The notes beneath the pieces were generated by a model. The model had not been told where the DNA came from, did not search any database, and saw only the letters and a list, made by a program, of their open reading frames with translations. DNA of 64,000 bases from Salvelinus alpinus (taxonomy: Eukaryota; Chordata; Actinopteri; Salmoniformes; Salmonidae): contig NC_092122.1 in NCBI RefSeq assembly GCF_045679555.1, positions 11,753,043-11,817,042 on the forward strand, written 5' to 3'. Shown in pieces: positions 12,066-48,512 of the stretch (the first letter of the stretch is position 1; each line of letters starts with the position of its first letter). The translations under genes were made by a program, and so were the position numbers.

Positions 12066-12522
12066 TGTTCAAGAGGTGGACATTAAGGAGGTCCAGGGAG
12101 AAGACATGGAAGCCTGAGAGGAAGACAACCAAAGCTTTCGTTTCTAGACTATCATTTTACAGATGTATGATAATGTTTTTGGGAGATGCGATGGATCATT
12201 GGTGATCATTCAATATTCCCTTTTTGTTTTTCAGTGAAATCATCCCATGTGAAGAGTCAACTCATTTAATTAAAGTTCAATTCATTACTAAATAGTTTTT
12301 TTTATTTCTATTGGAAGGATTTAATCATTTGCAATTATGTCTACTTATGATAAGGTAAAATGTTTGTTTCTGTCTCCATATATGGTAAATATATCAATGC
12401 AAAAATAATCTACATTTAAATGGATTTAATATTAATTTGCATATATTCCCATTAATTCCCACAGAAAGTTTCCACCTCTGAATATTCCCCAAATTGTGCA
12501 ACCCTACTGTTGAGGTCAACTA

Positions 12523-13770
12523 CAGTTGAAGTCGGAAGTTTACATACACCTTAGCCAAATACATTTAAACTCAGTTTTTCACAATTCCTGACATTTAATC
12601 CTAGTAAAAATTCTCTGTCTTATGTCAAACATTTTGGGTATCCTTCCACAAGCTTCCCACAATAAATTGGGAGAATTTTGACCCATTCCTCCTGACAGAG
12701 CTGGTGTAACTGAGTCAGGTTTGTAGGCCTCCTTGCTCACACACGCTTTTTCAGTTCTGCCCACAAATGTTCTATGGAATTGAGGTCATGGCTTTGTGAT
12801 GGCCACTCCAACACCTTGATTTTATTGTCTTTAAGCCATTTTGCCAAAACTTTGGAAGTATGCTTGGGGTCATTGTCCATTTGGAAGACCCATTTACCAA
12901 GCTTTAACTTCCTGACTGATGTCTTGATGTTGCTTCAATATATCCACATAATTTTCCTGCCTCATGATGCCATCTATTTTGTGAAGTGCACCAGTCCCTC
13001 CTGCAGCAAAGCACCCCCACAACATAATGCTGCCACCCCGTGCTTCACGGTTGGGATGGTGTTCTCCTCGGCGTGCAAGCCTCCTCCTTTTTCCTCCAAA
13101 TTTTACAATGGTCATTATGGCCAAACAGTTCTATTTTTGTTTCATCAGACCAGAGGACATTTCTCCAAAAAGTATGATCTTTGTCCCAATGTGCAGTTGC
13201 AAATCATAGTCTGGCACCAAAGTACATTCATCTCTAGGAGACAGAACGTGTCTCCTTTCTGAACAGTATGGCGGCTGCATGGTCCCATGGTGTTTATACT
13301 TGCGTACTATTGCTTGTACAGATGAACGTGGTAACTTCAGGCGTTTTGGATGAACCAGACTTGTGGAGGTCTACAATTTGTTTTTTTGGCTGATTTCTTT
13401 TAGATTTTCCCATGATGTCAAGCAGAGGCACTGACTGTGAAGGTAGGCCTTGAAATACATCCACAGGTACACCTCCAATTGACTCAAATGATGTCAATTT
13501 GCCTATTCGAAGCTTCTAAAGCCATTTTCCAAGCTGTTTAAAGGCACAGTCAACTTAGCGTATGTAAACTTCTGACCCACTGGAATTGTGATACAGTGAA
13601 ATAATCTGTCTGTAAACAATTGTTGGAAAAATGACTTGTGTCATGCACAAAGTAGATGTCCTAACCGACTTGCCAAAACTATAGTTTTTTAACAAGAAAA
13701 TTGTGGAGTGGTTGAAAAACGAGTTTTAATGACTTCAACCTAAGTGTATGTAAACTTCTGACTTCAACTG
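12523..13770 (-). mobile_element. Sleeping Beauty-type Tc1 element, internally deleted
   Basis: The left end carries CAGTTGAAGTCGGAAGTTTA directly after a TA (12521-12522). The right end is its inverted counterpart, ending at CTTCAACTG (13770). The right inner direct repeat is present (GTATGTAAACTTCTGACCC near 13560). The left inner repeat is missing, so the IR/DR structure is broken. The transposase is on the - strand: N-terminal MGKSK near 13410, catalytic-domain pieces including [20 protein letters not shown] near 13020, and C-terminal pieces to about 12580. A segment between about 13210 and 13260 is deleted and the frame is broken. The TA expected on the right is TG. It is a fossil DNA transposon. 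Confidence 0.92.
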
Positions 13771-13974
13771 TGTGTGTGATGTGGTTGGGTACAGGTAGAA
13801 ACATGTTTGTGTTTTACATCTAGTTTGGGCAAATGAATATAGTTTTGAAGCTATGCTAATTAGAGGTCGACCGATTAATCGGAATGGCCGATTTTAATTA
13901 GGGCCGACTTCAAGTTTTCATAACAATCGGAAATCGGTATTTTTGGACACCGATTTGGCCGATTATTATTATTT

Positions 13975-14175
13975 TTTATATTTTTTTACACCTTTATTTA
14001 ACTAGGCAAGTCAGTTAAGAACACATTCTTATTTACAATGACAGCCTAGGAAAGGTGGGTTAACTGCCTCGTTCAGGGGCAGAACGACAGATTTTTACCT
14101 TGTCAGCTCGGGGGATTCAATCTTGCAACCTTACAGTTAACTAGTCCAATGCTCTAACACCTGATTACATTGCAC
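13975..14175 (-). mobile_element. tRNA-headed SINE inside the hAT element
   Basis: Read on the - strand it has a tRNA-like head (GGTTGCAAGATTGAATCCCC), the body ACAAGGTAAAAATCTGTCG, and the tail TTCTTAACTGACTTGCCTAG followed by TTAAATAAAGG. The tail is the same type as the SINE at 53283-53475 and resembles that of the LINE at 2.0-6.8 kb. Confidence 0.85.
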
Positions 14176-14734
14176 TCCACGAGGAGCCTGCCTGTTACGC
14201 GAATGCAGTAAACCAAGGCAAGTTGCTAGCTAGCATTAAACTTATCTTATAAAAAACAATCAATCAATCATAATCACTAGTTAACTACACATGGTTGATG
14301 ATATTACTAGTTTATCTAGTGTGTCCTGCGTTGCATATAATCAATGCGGTGCGTGTATATGCAACAGTTCGTGCCGCCTAATTTGCCAGAATTTTACGTA
14401 ATTATGACATAACATTGAAGGTTGTGCAATGTAACAGGAATATTTAGACTTAGGGATGCCACCCGTTAGATAAAATACGGAACGGTTCCGTATTTCACTG
14501 AAAGAATAAACGTCTTGTTTTCGAGATGATAGTTTCCGGATTCGACCATATTAATGACCTAAGGCTCGTATTTCTGTGTGTTATTATGTTATAATTAAGT
14601 CTATGATTTGATAGAGCAGTCTGAGCGATGGTGGGCACCAGCAGGCTCGTAAGCATTCATTCAAACAGCACTTTCGTGCGTGTTGCCAGCAGCTCTGCTG
14701 TTTATGAATTCAAGCCTATCAACTCCCGAGATGA

Positions 14735-14960
14735 GGCTGGTGTAACCGATGTGAAATGGCTAGCTAGTTAGCGGGGTGCGCGCTAATAGCGTTTCAAACG
14801 TCACTCGCTCTGAGACTTGGAGTGGTTGTTCCCCTTGCTCTGCAAGGGCCGCGGCTTTTGTGGAGCGATGGGTAATGCTGCTTCGAGGGTGGCTGTTGTC
14901 GTTGTGTTCCTGGTTCGAGCCCAGGTAGGAGCGAGGAGAGGGACGGAAGCTATACTGTTA
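14735..14960 (+). repeat. Dispersed tRNA-like repeat, copy 1
   Basis: Contains TGTGAAATGGCTAGCTAGTT, an A-box-like stretch, then GCGGGGTGCGCGCTAATAGC and a B-box-like GGTTCGAGC near 14912. About 170 bp of the same sequence, more diverged, recurs at 45860-46040. I read it as a SINE-derived module; the family name is not certain. Confidence 0.7.
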
Positions 14961-15445
14961 CACTGGCAATACTAAAGTGCCTATAAGAACATCCAATAGT
15001 CAAAGGTTAATGAAATACAAATGGTATAGGAGAGAAATAGTCCTACAATTCCTATAATAACTACAACCTAATAATTCTTACCTGGGAATATTGAAGACTC
15101 ATGTTAAAAGGAACCACCAGCTTTCATATGTTCTCCTGTTCTGAGCAAGGAACTTAAACGTTAGCTTTCTTACATGGCACATATTGCACTTTTACTTTCT
15201 TCTCCAATACTTTGTTTTTGTATTTTTTGCATTATTTAAACCAAATTGAACATGTTTCATTATTTATTTGAGGCTAAATTGATTTTATTGATGTATTATA
15301 TTAAGTTAAAATAAGTGTTCATTCCGTATTGTTGTAATTGTCATTAAAAATCGTCCGATTTAATCGGTATCGTTTTTTGGTCCTCCAATAATCGGTATCG
15401 GTATCGGCGTTGAAAAAGCATAATCGGTCGACCTCTAATGCTAAT

Positions 15446-17875
15446 AGCATGCCCAGTGTTATGCCACATGTGGTTAGCCTACAGTTTTTTTTGCTGTTAC
15501 CCTGACAATTGGGTGACATCAGGCTAGTGTGTGTGTTTGTATATTTGAACACACAATGGTGTGACAACACACACAGGCTCCATTTAGAACTTTGGCGTAC
15601 CACAAACGCCAATGTTTTACTTCACTTTCAGTCCTTATCCAGTAGGCATTTCTCTTTTTGTTCACTTTTTACATTCTATTCATTTCAAGGCATGATTTGA
15701 CATGGCCTTGGTGTACTTCGTGATTGCCTGTATAGATCCTTTTTTCCCAATATGTAATGCGGTAAGGTGACTAGAGGCAGCACTCTCAGCTTGGTCGGCT
15801 CCAGGTCTGGCCTTGGGACGTGTTGATTGGCTGAACACAGGCAGGCTGAGAGGCGGATGAACAAAGTGAAGTGTGAGGCACTGTGAGTTCAAGATCAAAG
15901 GACAAGAAATGACTTCTCCTCCATGCAGGCTTTCCATTAGAACCATGCAACTTCAGTACCTTTGCAGATAAGAACCGGCAATGAGTGTTAACTTGGAGGG
16001 AGAGAGGAGCAGAGAGCAAAATAACACTACTTCTTATAAAGACAATTCTTGGACTAGAAACCGCTAGACTCTAAAAGAGAGGAGCAGAATATTACATATT
16101 GTCTATTGTCATACAGTTGTTTACAGTCATCCAGACTCATTCTTTGACAGGAGTTGTGATGAATACAGACATACTTTACAGAAAGACGACACAGGAAGAC
16201 ACAGTGTTATTATGTTAACTGAGAGGGATGTTATTTTAACGTCTGTTGTTTTTGATGATGCTGTTGTCCCGATGACTGAGTCTGATTGGAGGAATGCATG
16301 ATCCTAAGTTAATTATTTTATAGACTTGATCTACAGTTGAATCATCATGGACAAACAGGTTATATACAGATTGACAACTTGTTGTCCCTAACCTGTGAGT
16401 GAGCGAGACCAGTTCTCTCCTTAGTTCTTTCAGTGACGTTTTCCAGCGTTTTTCAGAAGCATAATGTATGATTAATACCTTTCAGCAAGGAAAATGACAG
16501 CTTTCTATTCTAATACTCTGTTATGACCTCTGTGATGGATGGAGAGAAAGAGAGGGACAGCTGTTTGACGGGTGGTAGAGAGCAGGAGTGAAGGGGAAAG
16601 CGGAGAACCGGGCAATTTCCACTCAGGCAAAGCACTAAACCGATGGGGACATTTTAATCGCAGCGGGAGAGGGAAATGACCTGCCGTTCTACGCAGCCGT
16701 CGCCACAGGGCACTGCCATGTGAAGAGGAAGCGATTGAGACTGGCAGAGGAGGATGAGGGAGGGGTGAAAGGTCAGGGAGGTAGGGGGTCTAACCAGGGA
16801 AAAGAGGAGTAGGAGTGGACAGGGGAAGGAATGGGGAGGAGGATGGCGTGACTCGCTGGAAGTGCAAAGGTTCAGGGATGTAGGTTTTCCTCAAGCAGCC
16901 CTGTAGCCTCAAGGAAGGGGCTTGTCCAGGAGTGTTCTGTAGGCACGAGGAGTCACAGCAGTCCAAGCAACACAACAAACACAATCATTCTGAATGAGCC
17001 TCCAACCCCTTACAAACACGGAGTCACGGATGCCAGTGCCATTCCCCGAGCATGAAAGAGTCTAATTGCGTTTAGCTTAAGCGCTGCCCCTGTTGAATAC
17101 TAATATGGCCGCTGGGGGGTTCAGTGTGTGTTACTGCTGCCAACACTGGGCTTTACTATGGGAAGACTCAAGACCCAGAATTCCATTCCACTGAACCATG
17201 GAAAAATTCAGTGGGGGGGGGGGGGGTATTTGTTTCCAGACAGTGTCCCCCTGCTGTCCCTTCTCCCACTCTGTGTGCCATTGTCAGAAAATGGCGGCAT
17301 GCCTTTCACTGTGACAGACAGTTACACACCACCCTGTCATAAAAATTCCGGCCGGCTCGATAAGAGCGACGTTTGTTCGGACATATTGGAATTCCGGACG
17401 AGCCCAGGGAGGAAGTGGGGAAGAATCAAAGTGGAATAGTTCCTGTCGGAATAGTGACTGAAAATGTGAAAGATAAGAGAAAAAATCTAATGATTTAAAA
17501 CTGTAAAACCACCCTTCTCTTGGGACCTTGTACTTCTTAGGTGGAGGCGAAGCAGCACATCTCATTGGTGGAGAGGGTTGAAAAGCTGTATCCTCATTGG
17601 TGGTTGCTGCTCTGCCACTCTGGTGAACGGAGAGAATTACGTCATGTCTCACACCAGCTCAGTAAACACAGTAGCACACACAGAGTATCTACAATAGCCT
17701 CTTTCACTAAGAACACAGTATTGTGTTGTTTCTTGTGCTGTGTGTGGAGCAATGTATTTATTCTCACACTGACATGGTTGGCAAGCTGCCTCAATCTGTG
17801 TAAAAATAGATTTACAGAAAATTAGTTCAGTGCTTTGTTTATTCTCAATCGCCGCGTGAGTCCAATGTGTCTGAG
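15446..17875. other. Stretch with no gene recognised
   Basis: No splice-supported exon was found. It contains a poly-G run near 17212-17226. The unfound upstream coding exon of usp6nl could lie here or beyond the left edge; I could not identify it. Confidence 0.45.
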
Positions 17876-17877
17876 GT

Positions 17878-17878
<1 letters not shown>

Positions 17879-17960
<82 letters not shown>
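17879..17960. repeat. (CA)n microsatellite
   Basis: About 41 CA dinucleotides, uninterrupted. Confidence 0.97.
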
Positions 17961-17963
<3 letters not shown>

Positions 17964-18489
17964 CTTGTCTTTCTGATTTGCATTTGGCTGGCAGCTCAGT
18001 GCAGGTACATCAAAGCAGGTGAAATGCCAATTGGTCCGTCGCCTGGAAAGATTCACTATCTTTTTCCATCAGGAAGGATGATTTAGTACCAGCCTTTTGC
18101 TAATAGAAAACACAGATACACAGTATATTCTGGCTGACCGCATTCCATCACAAGAACTACCTGTTATTGGTGAACTCATAGAACCAATGGGGCTCTTTCA
18201 ATAAATCTGACCTAGACTTTTTAGTTTCCCACAATTTTACCCACAACACACACACACGTATATTCTGTGCCAGCTTTGTTAGCGTGTTTTCCTGTATTTT
18301 GAGCTTCCCATTGGCTGCTGAATCAGGAAGTGGCAGTGTGTGTGTGGAGTGACTGTTTGTCGGACCTTTACATTCGACCGGTCAGCTCCTACAGTCATCA
18401 TCTGATGAGGAAACCAAGGATTGTAAATGGAGGAAACTCACTTGGTTGAGTGGTACAGTTGAGATAGAGGTGTGCGCGCACCTTTGTTC

Positions 18490-18757
18490 GGCGCCCTCAG
18501 CATCCTGGTCACGCTCACGCATCCTGGTCACGCTCACGCATCCTGCTCACGCATCCTGGTCACGCTCACGCATCCTGCTCACGCATCCTGGTCACGCTCA
18601 CGCATCCTGGTCACGCTCACGCATCCTGGTCACGCTCACGCATCCTGGTCACGCTCACGCATCCTGGTCACGCTCACGCATCCTGGTCACGCTCACGCAT
18701 CCTGGTCACGCTCACGCATCCTGGTCATCCTGGTCACGCATCCTGGTCATCCTGGAG
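18490..18757. repeat. 19-bp minisatellite
   Basis: About 14 units of GCATCCTGGTCACGCTCAC, some shortened by loss of the GGTCACGCTCAC part. It lies about 450 bp upstream of the first recognised usp6nl exon and contains no exon. Confidence 0.94.
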
Positions 18758-19210
18758 CGTAATAGCTGACGTGTGCACACACCGCGTCTGTCACATAGGG
18801 ACGCCCCTCTATGACACTGGTCTCCATTTTGAGCTCAAAGTGGCTCAACTCAACGGCTCTCAAACACACACACTACCGCTCTCAAACAGCCTCTTAGCTG
18901 TGTATGATACACACCACCCCTGGTGAGTCCTGCTGGTTCCACCAGTGTGACTCAGACATGCCCCCCAGTGTGTGCTACAGTAGGCCAGGCTTTAACCTTT
19001 GACCCCTGGCTCAGTGTGGGGCCAGAGAACTGAACCACTTAGTGTTTGATAGTAGTGAAAAGGTACAGCACGACCACTTCCAGTCTGTATTGGCCTTCAC
19101 TGAGCCTACTGGGACCACAATATAAAGGTTGACATTTGAACTCTTCTCCTCTCCTTTTCTTCCATCTCCTTCTACTTCTACCCCCCCCCCCCCTCTGTTT
19201 TCTCTGGCAG

Positions 19211-43395
<24,185 letters not shown>

Positions 43396-44730
43396 GGAGA
43401 GAGGGATAGAAAGACACTGAGGTGTAGTCACTGACACTGTGGCAGCAGAGACAAGCGGGAGTCCTACTGGAGTTAAGGAGTTTTACTTTGGTTTGTGCTT
43501 TATATGTGACGTTCTGACCTTAAAAGTCATACTGCATCATGAATGCTGCAGGATACCAGCTTTTGACGTTTTTATGGATCCCTTTTGAAAACCCACTGAA
43601 GATTGATTATTTTATTTTTCGGATGTTAAATCATTAACAACAGGAGTTAAAAGTATATATATATTTTAGAGTTGAAAATGTACAGTAAATGATGTTTTGT
43701 TAATATACTGAGTTATTGAAACGTTATGAGTAGCAGGGGACACTTCTCCTGGCGAGACAAACTCAGTGATTCCATTTTTCTTTTCCATCTTTATTTTTTT
43801 CGGAGTTACTTCCAAAATATCTACTTTAGAGGTCAATTTACTCTATATGCTTGTGAATATCTTATTTTTCTGAAAGAAGAAACAAAGCTATGTCAAATAG
43901 TAGAACTACGGATCAGTGACGATTTAAAATCATTGTCGAAAATAAATCGTTTAAATTCTGAAGCACCTCCACTGTATAAGGACAGTTTTTACAACTTTAA
44001 TTTTTTCATTGGTATTATTCTGTTGTCGCTCAGTTTAGCGACCACTGTCATTTCTAGTCATTGCAAAGCATTTCTGTAACCCGAATAGTGTGTACAGTAT
44101 GTTTGGGTATCGAGGCCAGTGTCTGCTTTATACCCCATATTGAGACTGTAACAGTGAACTGTTTTGGCGTCCGTAGAAAAAACACCTATTTTCTCCCCTG
44201 AGGGTAATGTATAATTTACTTCCCTCTGAAAAGTTTACATGAACATTAATTGCATATTAACAGTACGGTATTTTCATCACCACAGAGTAGGTGTCAGCTA
44301 GCTGCAAGAGGTTTCTATAGAGGGGGAATGTGTACTGGTATTGAAGTACTTACTAAGCCGCAATATGCTTTAATTGTCAACTCATGTCTTGTATTTTCAG
44401 CAGTCACATTCACTGCTGTTCAGTTACCAGCACTTACATATTAAATCATTCCATATACACACATCAATACTTACTGACCTGTACGTACTACTTTGTAGTG
44501 TGACGTCACACATTTGAATACATATTCAACCACCTACCTTTTTAGTGTTGATTCTCAACTATGTACTTTTTGATACAATGCTTATCGTTCTCACGGTTAT
44601 AATTATACTGTTATTATTTGAACATGCAAATAAGTCATTCCTTCTTTTTGTTAAATAATTAATTGCAAAATGGTTTCAGGTCATTCTTCAGAGACTTTTC
44701 TTTACTTAATAAAACAAATTGGGGTGTGCA
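43396..44730 (+). other. usp6nl: usp6nl 3' UTR
   Basis: AT-rich, repeat-poor DNA directly after the TGA. AATAAA hexamers are at 43941 and 44708. The second is the better placed candidate for the main polyadenylation signal. The true cleavage site is not visible from sequence. Confidence 0.6.
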
Positions 44731-45597
44731 TTTCTGATCATGTGTCTGTATATTTGTGTGCGGATTTATTTCTGTAAGAATGTTATTGCTATTCCCTTCA
44801 TACATCAGTGAAGTGTCTTCGTACATATTCTACATGCATGGACCACAAAGCTCATGCCGGATACTGGAAAAAGGGATAAGAAGTGCCAACGTTATTCATC
44901 TGCTGATATTTGAGGAAACACTGCCCTCTAGTGGAGAGAAACGTCAGTCAAAATGAATTGCAACCTCTTCCAACCCTATGCAGCTGCCAACACCCTCATC
45001 TTAATTTTACAGACCATTTTTTCTTAAAGGATTATACAGGCCAGTTTTTCCAGGACCCCTGCGTGCTTTCCTAAGAGTATTGCATGGTATTTTTCACTTA
45101 GCACATTGTTGTCTTGTACTTTATTGAGATCAAAATATTTGTATGTGGGCCAAACTAGGAATTTGGTCATAGCAATAGGCTACCATAAGATCATTAAAAA
45201 AAGTTCTGAACACTCCACTCAATTTGCCTTTTATCAGACCTTTGCTTCTCAAGGGATACAATGGTGCCATCATGTGGCGGTACAGTGCTAATGCATAGAA
45301 CATGGAACATTACTGTACTTTAGTAGCACTGTCTTTGGTGGTAGTACAGCCACTGTTAAACATTCAATGGATGCCTCAATCCCACAGCCACCATGTAACC
45401 AGTGCAGGCTGAACTAAACACAGGATCTATTATACAATACCTCTGCATCCCATTCATGTATTTGTGCCTATTATGTTTAAATATAAAACAATCGGAAGAT
45501 TGGCTTCATCAGTTCTTTAGTAAATGTATTTTATGTTTGTTTAATACATGAGGTAATTTGAATGCTACATATTGTTTTTCACTTAAATTCAGAAATA
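44731..45597. other. Stretch with no gene recognised
   Basis: AT-rich intergenic sequence between usp6nl and echdc3; could include further usp6nl 3' UTR. Confidence 0.45.
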
Positions 45598-45812
45598 TAC
45601 AGTGCATTTGAAAAGTATTCAGAACCCTCAACTTTGTCCACGTTTTGTTACATTACAGCCTTATTCTAAAAGTGATTAAAATCAATCTACGCATAATGAC
45701 GGGTTCAGAAATGTTTTCAAATGTATACAAATACATTTTTTTTAAATACCTTATTTACACAAGTATTCAGACCCTTTGCTATGAGACTTGAAATTGAGCT
45801 CAGGTGCATCCT
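45598..45812. mobile_element. Solo end of a Tc1-like element (another family)
   Basis: Begins ACAGTGCATTTGAAAAGTATTCAG and contains TTACATTACAGCCTTATTC, then an internal inverse AAGTATTCAGACCCTTTGCT. This is the terminal region of a widespread fish Tc1 family whose transposase part is deleted here. Confidence 0.75.
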
Positions 45813-45859
45813 GTTAACACCTCAACCATCCACAGGCTCCCTCTCCATTCCAGAAGCTG

Positions 45860-46040
45860 CTGATGTAACTGATGTGAAATGGCTAGCATGTTAGCGGGGT
45901 GCGCGCTAATAGCGTTTAAATCGATGACGTCACTCGCTCTGAGACCTTGAAGTAGTTGTGGCTTTTGTGGAGCGATAGGTAACGATGCTTTGAGGGTGTC
46001 AGTTGTTGATGTGTGCAGAGGGTCCCTGGTTCGAGCAGGC
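45860..46040 (+). repeat. Dispersed tRNA-like repeat, copy 2
   Basis: Same module as 14735-14960: GATGTGAAATGGCTAGC, GCGGGGTGCGCGCTAATAGC, GGCTTTTGTGGAGCGAT and CTGGTTCGAGC. It lies only about 60 bp downstream (in echdc3 sense) of the echdc3 stop codon. Confidence 0.75.
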
Positions 46041-46101
46041 CAAGCACACCTCACCAGCCCGTGCACCCCTCACAGGCCATGGTAGGCCAGCCCAGCAGAC
46101 A

Positions 46102-47938
46102 TCACTCGTCATTGGCCTTCTCTGCTTTGTTTGTCCACACAGGCTTCCGTTTCTCTATGAAGGCCCGTATCCCCTCCTGTCCGTCTCTGAGAGCGAGGTT
46201 ATCCACCATGACACGAGAGGCTGTAGCGTAGGCCGCATCCCGCCCCTGGGCCATCTGTCTGGGAGAGGAATTAAATGAAATTATGATTCAAATATGTATA
46301 AAACTACACATATATATAGTATTTATCTTTCTAGACAAAAATTAGGGAGTCTTTTGCTGTCTTTTTGCATGCAAGTATCAGTGGATATCCACTCAAACCA
46401 ACAAAAACATCGAAACGTAATGCAAACAAGGAATGAATACATGGTAGGCAGAAGGGTTGAGTGCTACAGTGTGGTAAAACATCTGTGGAGTGAGAGACAC
46501 ACACCTGTGGAAGGTGGCCTTGCCAAGGGCTACAACGGGCCGGCTGGCCTGACAGACCCGCCGTGCGATGGCTAAAGTCTCCTCCTCTAGATGCTCCTCA
46601 GGAACCACCTTACTGACCAGCCCGTGCCTCAAAGCATCCTGGGCCGAGATCGGGCTTCCTGTGAACAGCATCTTCATGGCGACCTGTAAAATATCAGAAT
46701 ATATCAGTGCTGCACAGTGTGTGTTTGTGTGCATGTGTGTTTACCTTCTTGGGGACAGCTCTTCCTATTGCCACAGCTGGTGTTGAGCAGAACAGACCCA
46801 CGTTGACCCCTGGCGTGGCGAAGGTGGACTTCTCCGTCACCACGGCAATGTCACAACTGGCAACAAGCTGGCATCCTGCTGCTGTGGCAACCCCATTCAC
46901 CATGGCAATCACAGGCACGGGAATGTCTTGTATCAGGGTCATAACCTTCAATAACAACAAGAGGTATGAGTGTGTTTGTAGATGAGAATGTGTGTGTGTG
47001 TGTGTACTGTATGTACACAGCCATCTGAAGACCCCCAAATAGAAGACTATGGAGGACAATCATACTCGACTGGAGCGACCGCCAATAATGATGATGATGT
47101 GTGTGTACAGTATATTTGTATACAGTACGACAGTGAACCACACCTCTGAGCAGGCCTGAAACACCTTGGTGTGGTAATCTCTGCCCTGTGCTGACGTCAG
47201 CTCCTTCAGGTCATGCCCAGAGGAGAACACTGGTCCCTTAGCTGGAACACACATAACACAATACAACAGTGTTTATGAAGGGGGGACCAAGGGGCACATC
47301 TGATCATGGATCAGCACTCTGTTGGTATCTTACCTGATATGACGATGACTCTGAGGTCTTCGCTGTCGATGTCAGCCAGGATGTTGCCTCTCAGTGATTC
47401 CAGCATGGACAGAGACAGGGCATTCCTCTTCTTGGGGTTGTTCAGGGTTATTCTCCTGCACATGTAATTAGTTACAGTAGCAAGAATCATTTAAAGAGGA
47501 ACACAAATCAATACACAGTACCGAGCAATGCACTGTGTACCTGAAGTGTAATAGTGAGATTTTTATAGGACATATTGCTTACTAGCTAGATACAGCATTT
47601 CACGTTTCAGGTGATCCGTTTTTGTATTAAAGAGATGGAAGCGCGTGCCCAAAATGGACAGCTTATGTACAATGCGCGCGACATGAGCACACCTTTTGCA
47701 AAAGAGTCGCCGACCAATGCATAAGGTCTTTAACCACAGGAATCAAACTGATAGAGTAGTCAAGCTAGCTAGCTTTGTTAGTTTGCTGACAACTTGAATA
47801 CCTTATTCCATTGTTTTGCTGTCTGACAGTCAGTGGCTCTGCTTGAGTTTGCGTGCAAAGTAACCTTGACCCAGCTAGATGTGTAAACCTGTTGAATTGG
47901 ACAATATTAGCAGCTCGGTAAAACAAATTTCGAGTCAT
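46102..47938 (-). CDS. echdc3: echdc3: enoyl-CoA hydratase domain-containing protein 3, mitochondrial
   Basis: Six coding exons on the - strand: 47938-47802 (ATG), 47455-47334, 47241-47144, 46945-46745, 46683-46505, 46258-46102 (TGA). All have GT-AG borders and matching phases, 297 aa (human about 303). The N-terminus ([14 protein letters not shown]) is basic, without acids, and fits a mitochondrial presequence. Crotonase-fold motifs are [19 protein letters not shown] (oxyanion-hole region), [20 protein letters not shown] and [13 protein letters not shown]. It ends in [20 protein letters not shown], as in the human protein. No damage is seen. The enzymatic substrate of ECHDC3 is not firmly established in the family; a role in mitochondrial lipid metabolism is the usual inference. 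The neighbour order with usp6nl matches human 10p14. Confidence 0.96.
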
Positions 47939-48400
47939 GTTTCGACTGTCCTTGCGTCAACATTTGGGTCACCGGTTGAACACCTGCATTATATTGGTGT
48001 ATAGCGCCTTCTACTGTTTCGGAGTGACAAAACTCAAAACATTGTCATACTTCCCTCTGGGGTAATGGATTATAAATTGACGAACTGTATATTGATTGCA
48101 ACTACTGCATGTATTATGTCATAACACAATACAATTTCAGAATAGCTCTTTTGTAACAAGCGCATCAATGCAAAATCACAAACTGTCTATCAAAATTTGT
48201 GAATTCATATTTCAAGTATCATATTTACGCATAGGAATCGGCGCCTATTTGACGTCCTTGACATAAATGTTCTGAACTCATTTTATAAGGATACAACTAG
48301 TAGCCCCTGGTCAAGACAGTCCTGCCAGATGTAGCGTGCAAGGTGTGCTCTGCGCTTGCGTACTACTAGTCTGTGTGGCACTTTTCCTGTGACGCGACGA
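47939..48400. promoter_or_regulatory. Probable bidirectional promoter of echdc3 and slc41a2
   Basis: Short spacer between the echdc3 ATG (47938, -) and a likely first non-coding exon of slc41a2 ending at 48512 (+). No clear TATA box is obvious. The call rests on divergent layout and short distance. Confidence 0.5.
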
Positions 48401-48512
48401 GCTTAGTGTCGAAAAGGGCATCCTTCAGAGAAATCCGGAACAGAAAAAGGAAAATAATAACAGTCTAAATTAGTATCAACGTCCTGAAGTTAAGCGCATT
48501 TCCCCTGTATAG
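48400..48512 (+). other. slc41a2: Likely 5' UTR exon 1 of slc41a2
   Basis: Followed by a strong donor (TATAG|GTAAGC at 48513). A downstream acceptor lies at 49457 (TCTCCACAG) or 49532 (CACTGCCCCAG). The 5' end cannot be placed from sequence. Confidence 0.45.

Larger units (their letters stand above)
13861..15437. mobile_element. Non-autonomous hAT element with 8-bp target duplication
   Basis: Inverted termini TAGAGGTCGACCGATTA are perfect over 17 bp at both ends. They are flanked by identical 8-bp direct repeats ATGCTAAT (13853-13860 and 15438-15445). An 8-bp duplication is the signature of the hAT superfamily. Subterminal regions are rich in CGATTAATCGG-like palindromic words. No transposase frame is present. 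Inside lie a reverse-oriented SINE (about 13975-14175) and a second tRNA-like repeat (about 14735-14960), so the element moves or has moved as a composite. Confidence 0.92.

Noticed and set aside
12774..13262. 162-codon + strand open frame
   Set aside because: Antisense shadow of the Tc1 transposase on the - strand; the same shadow recurs at 30835-31317 for the second copy.
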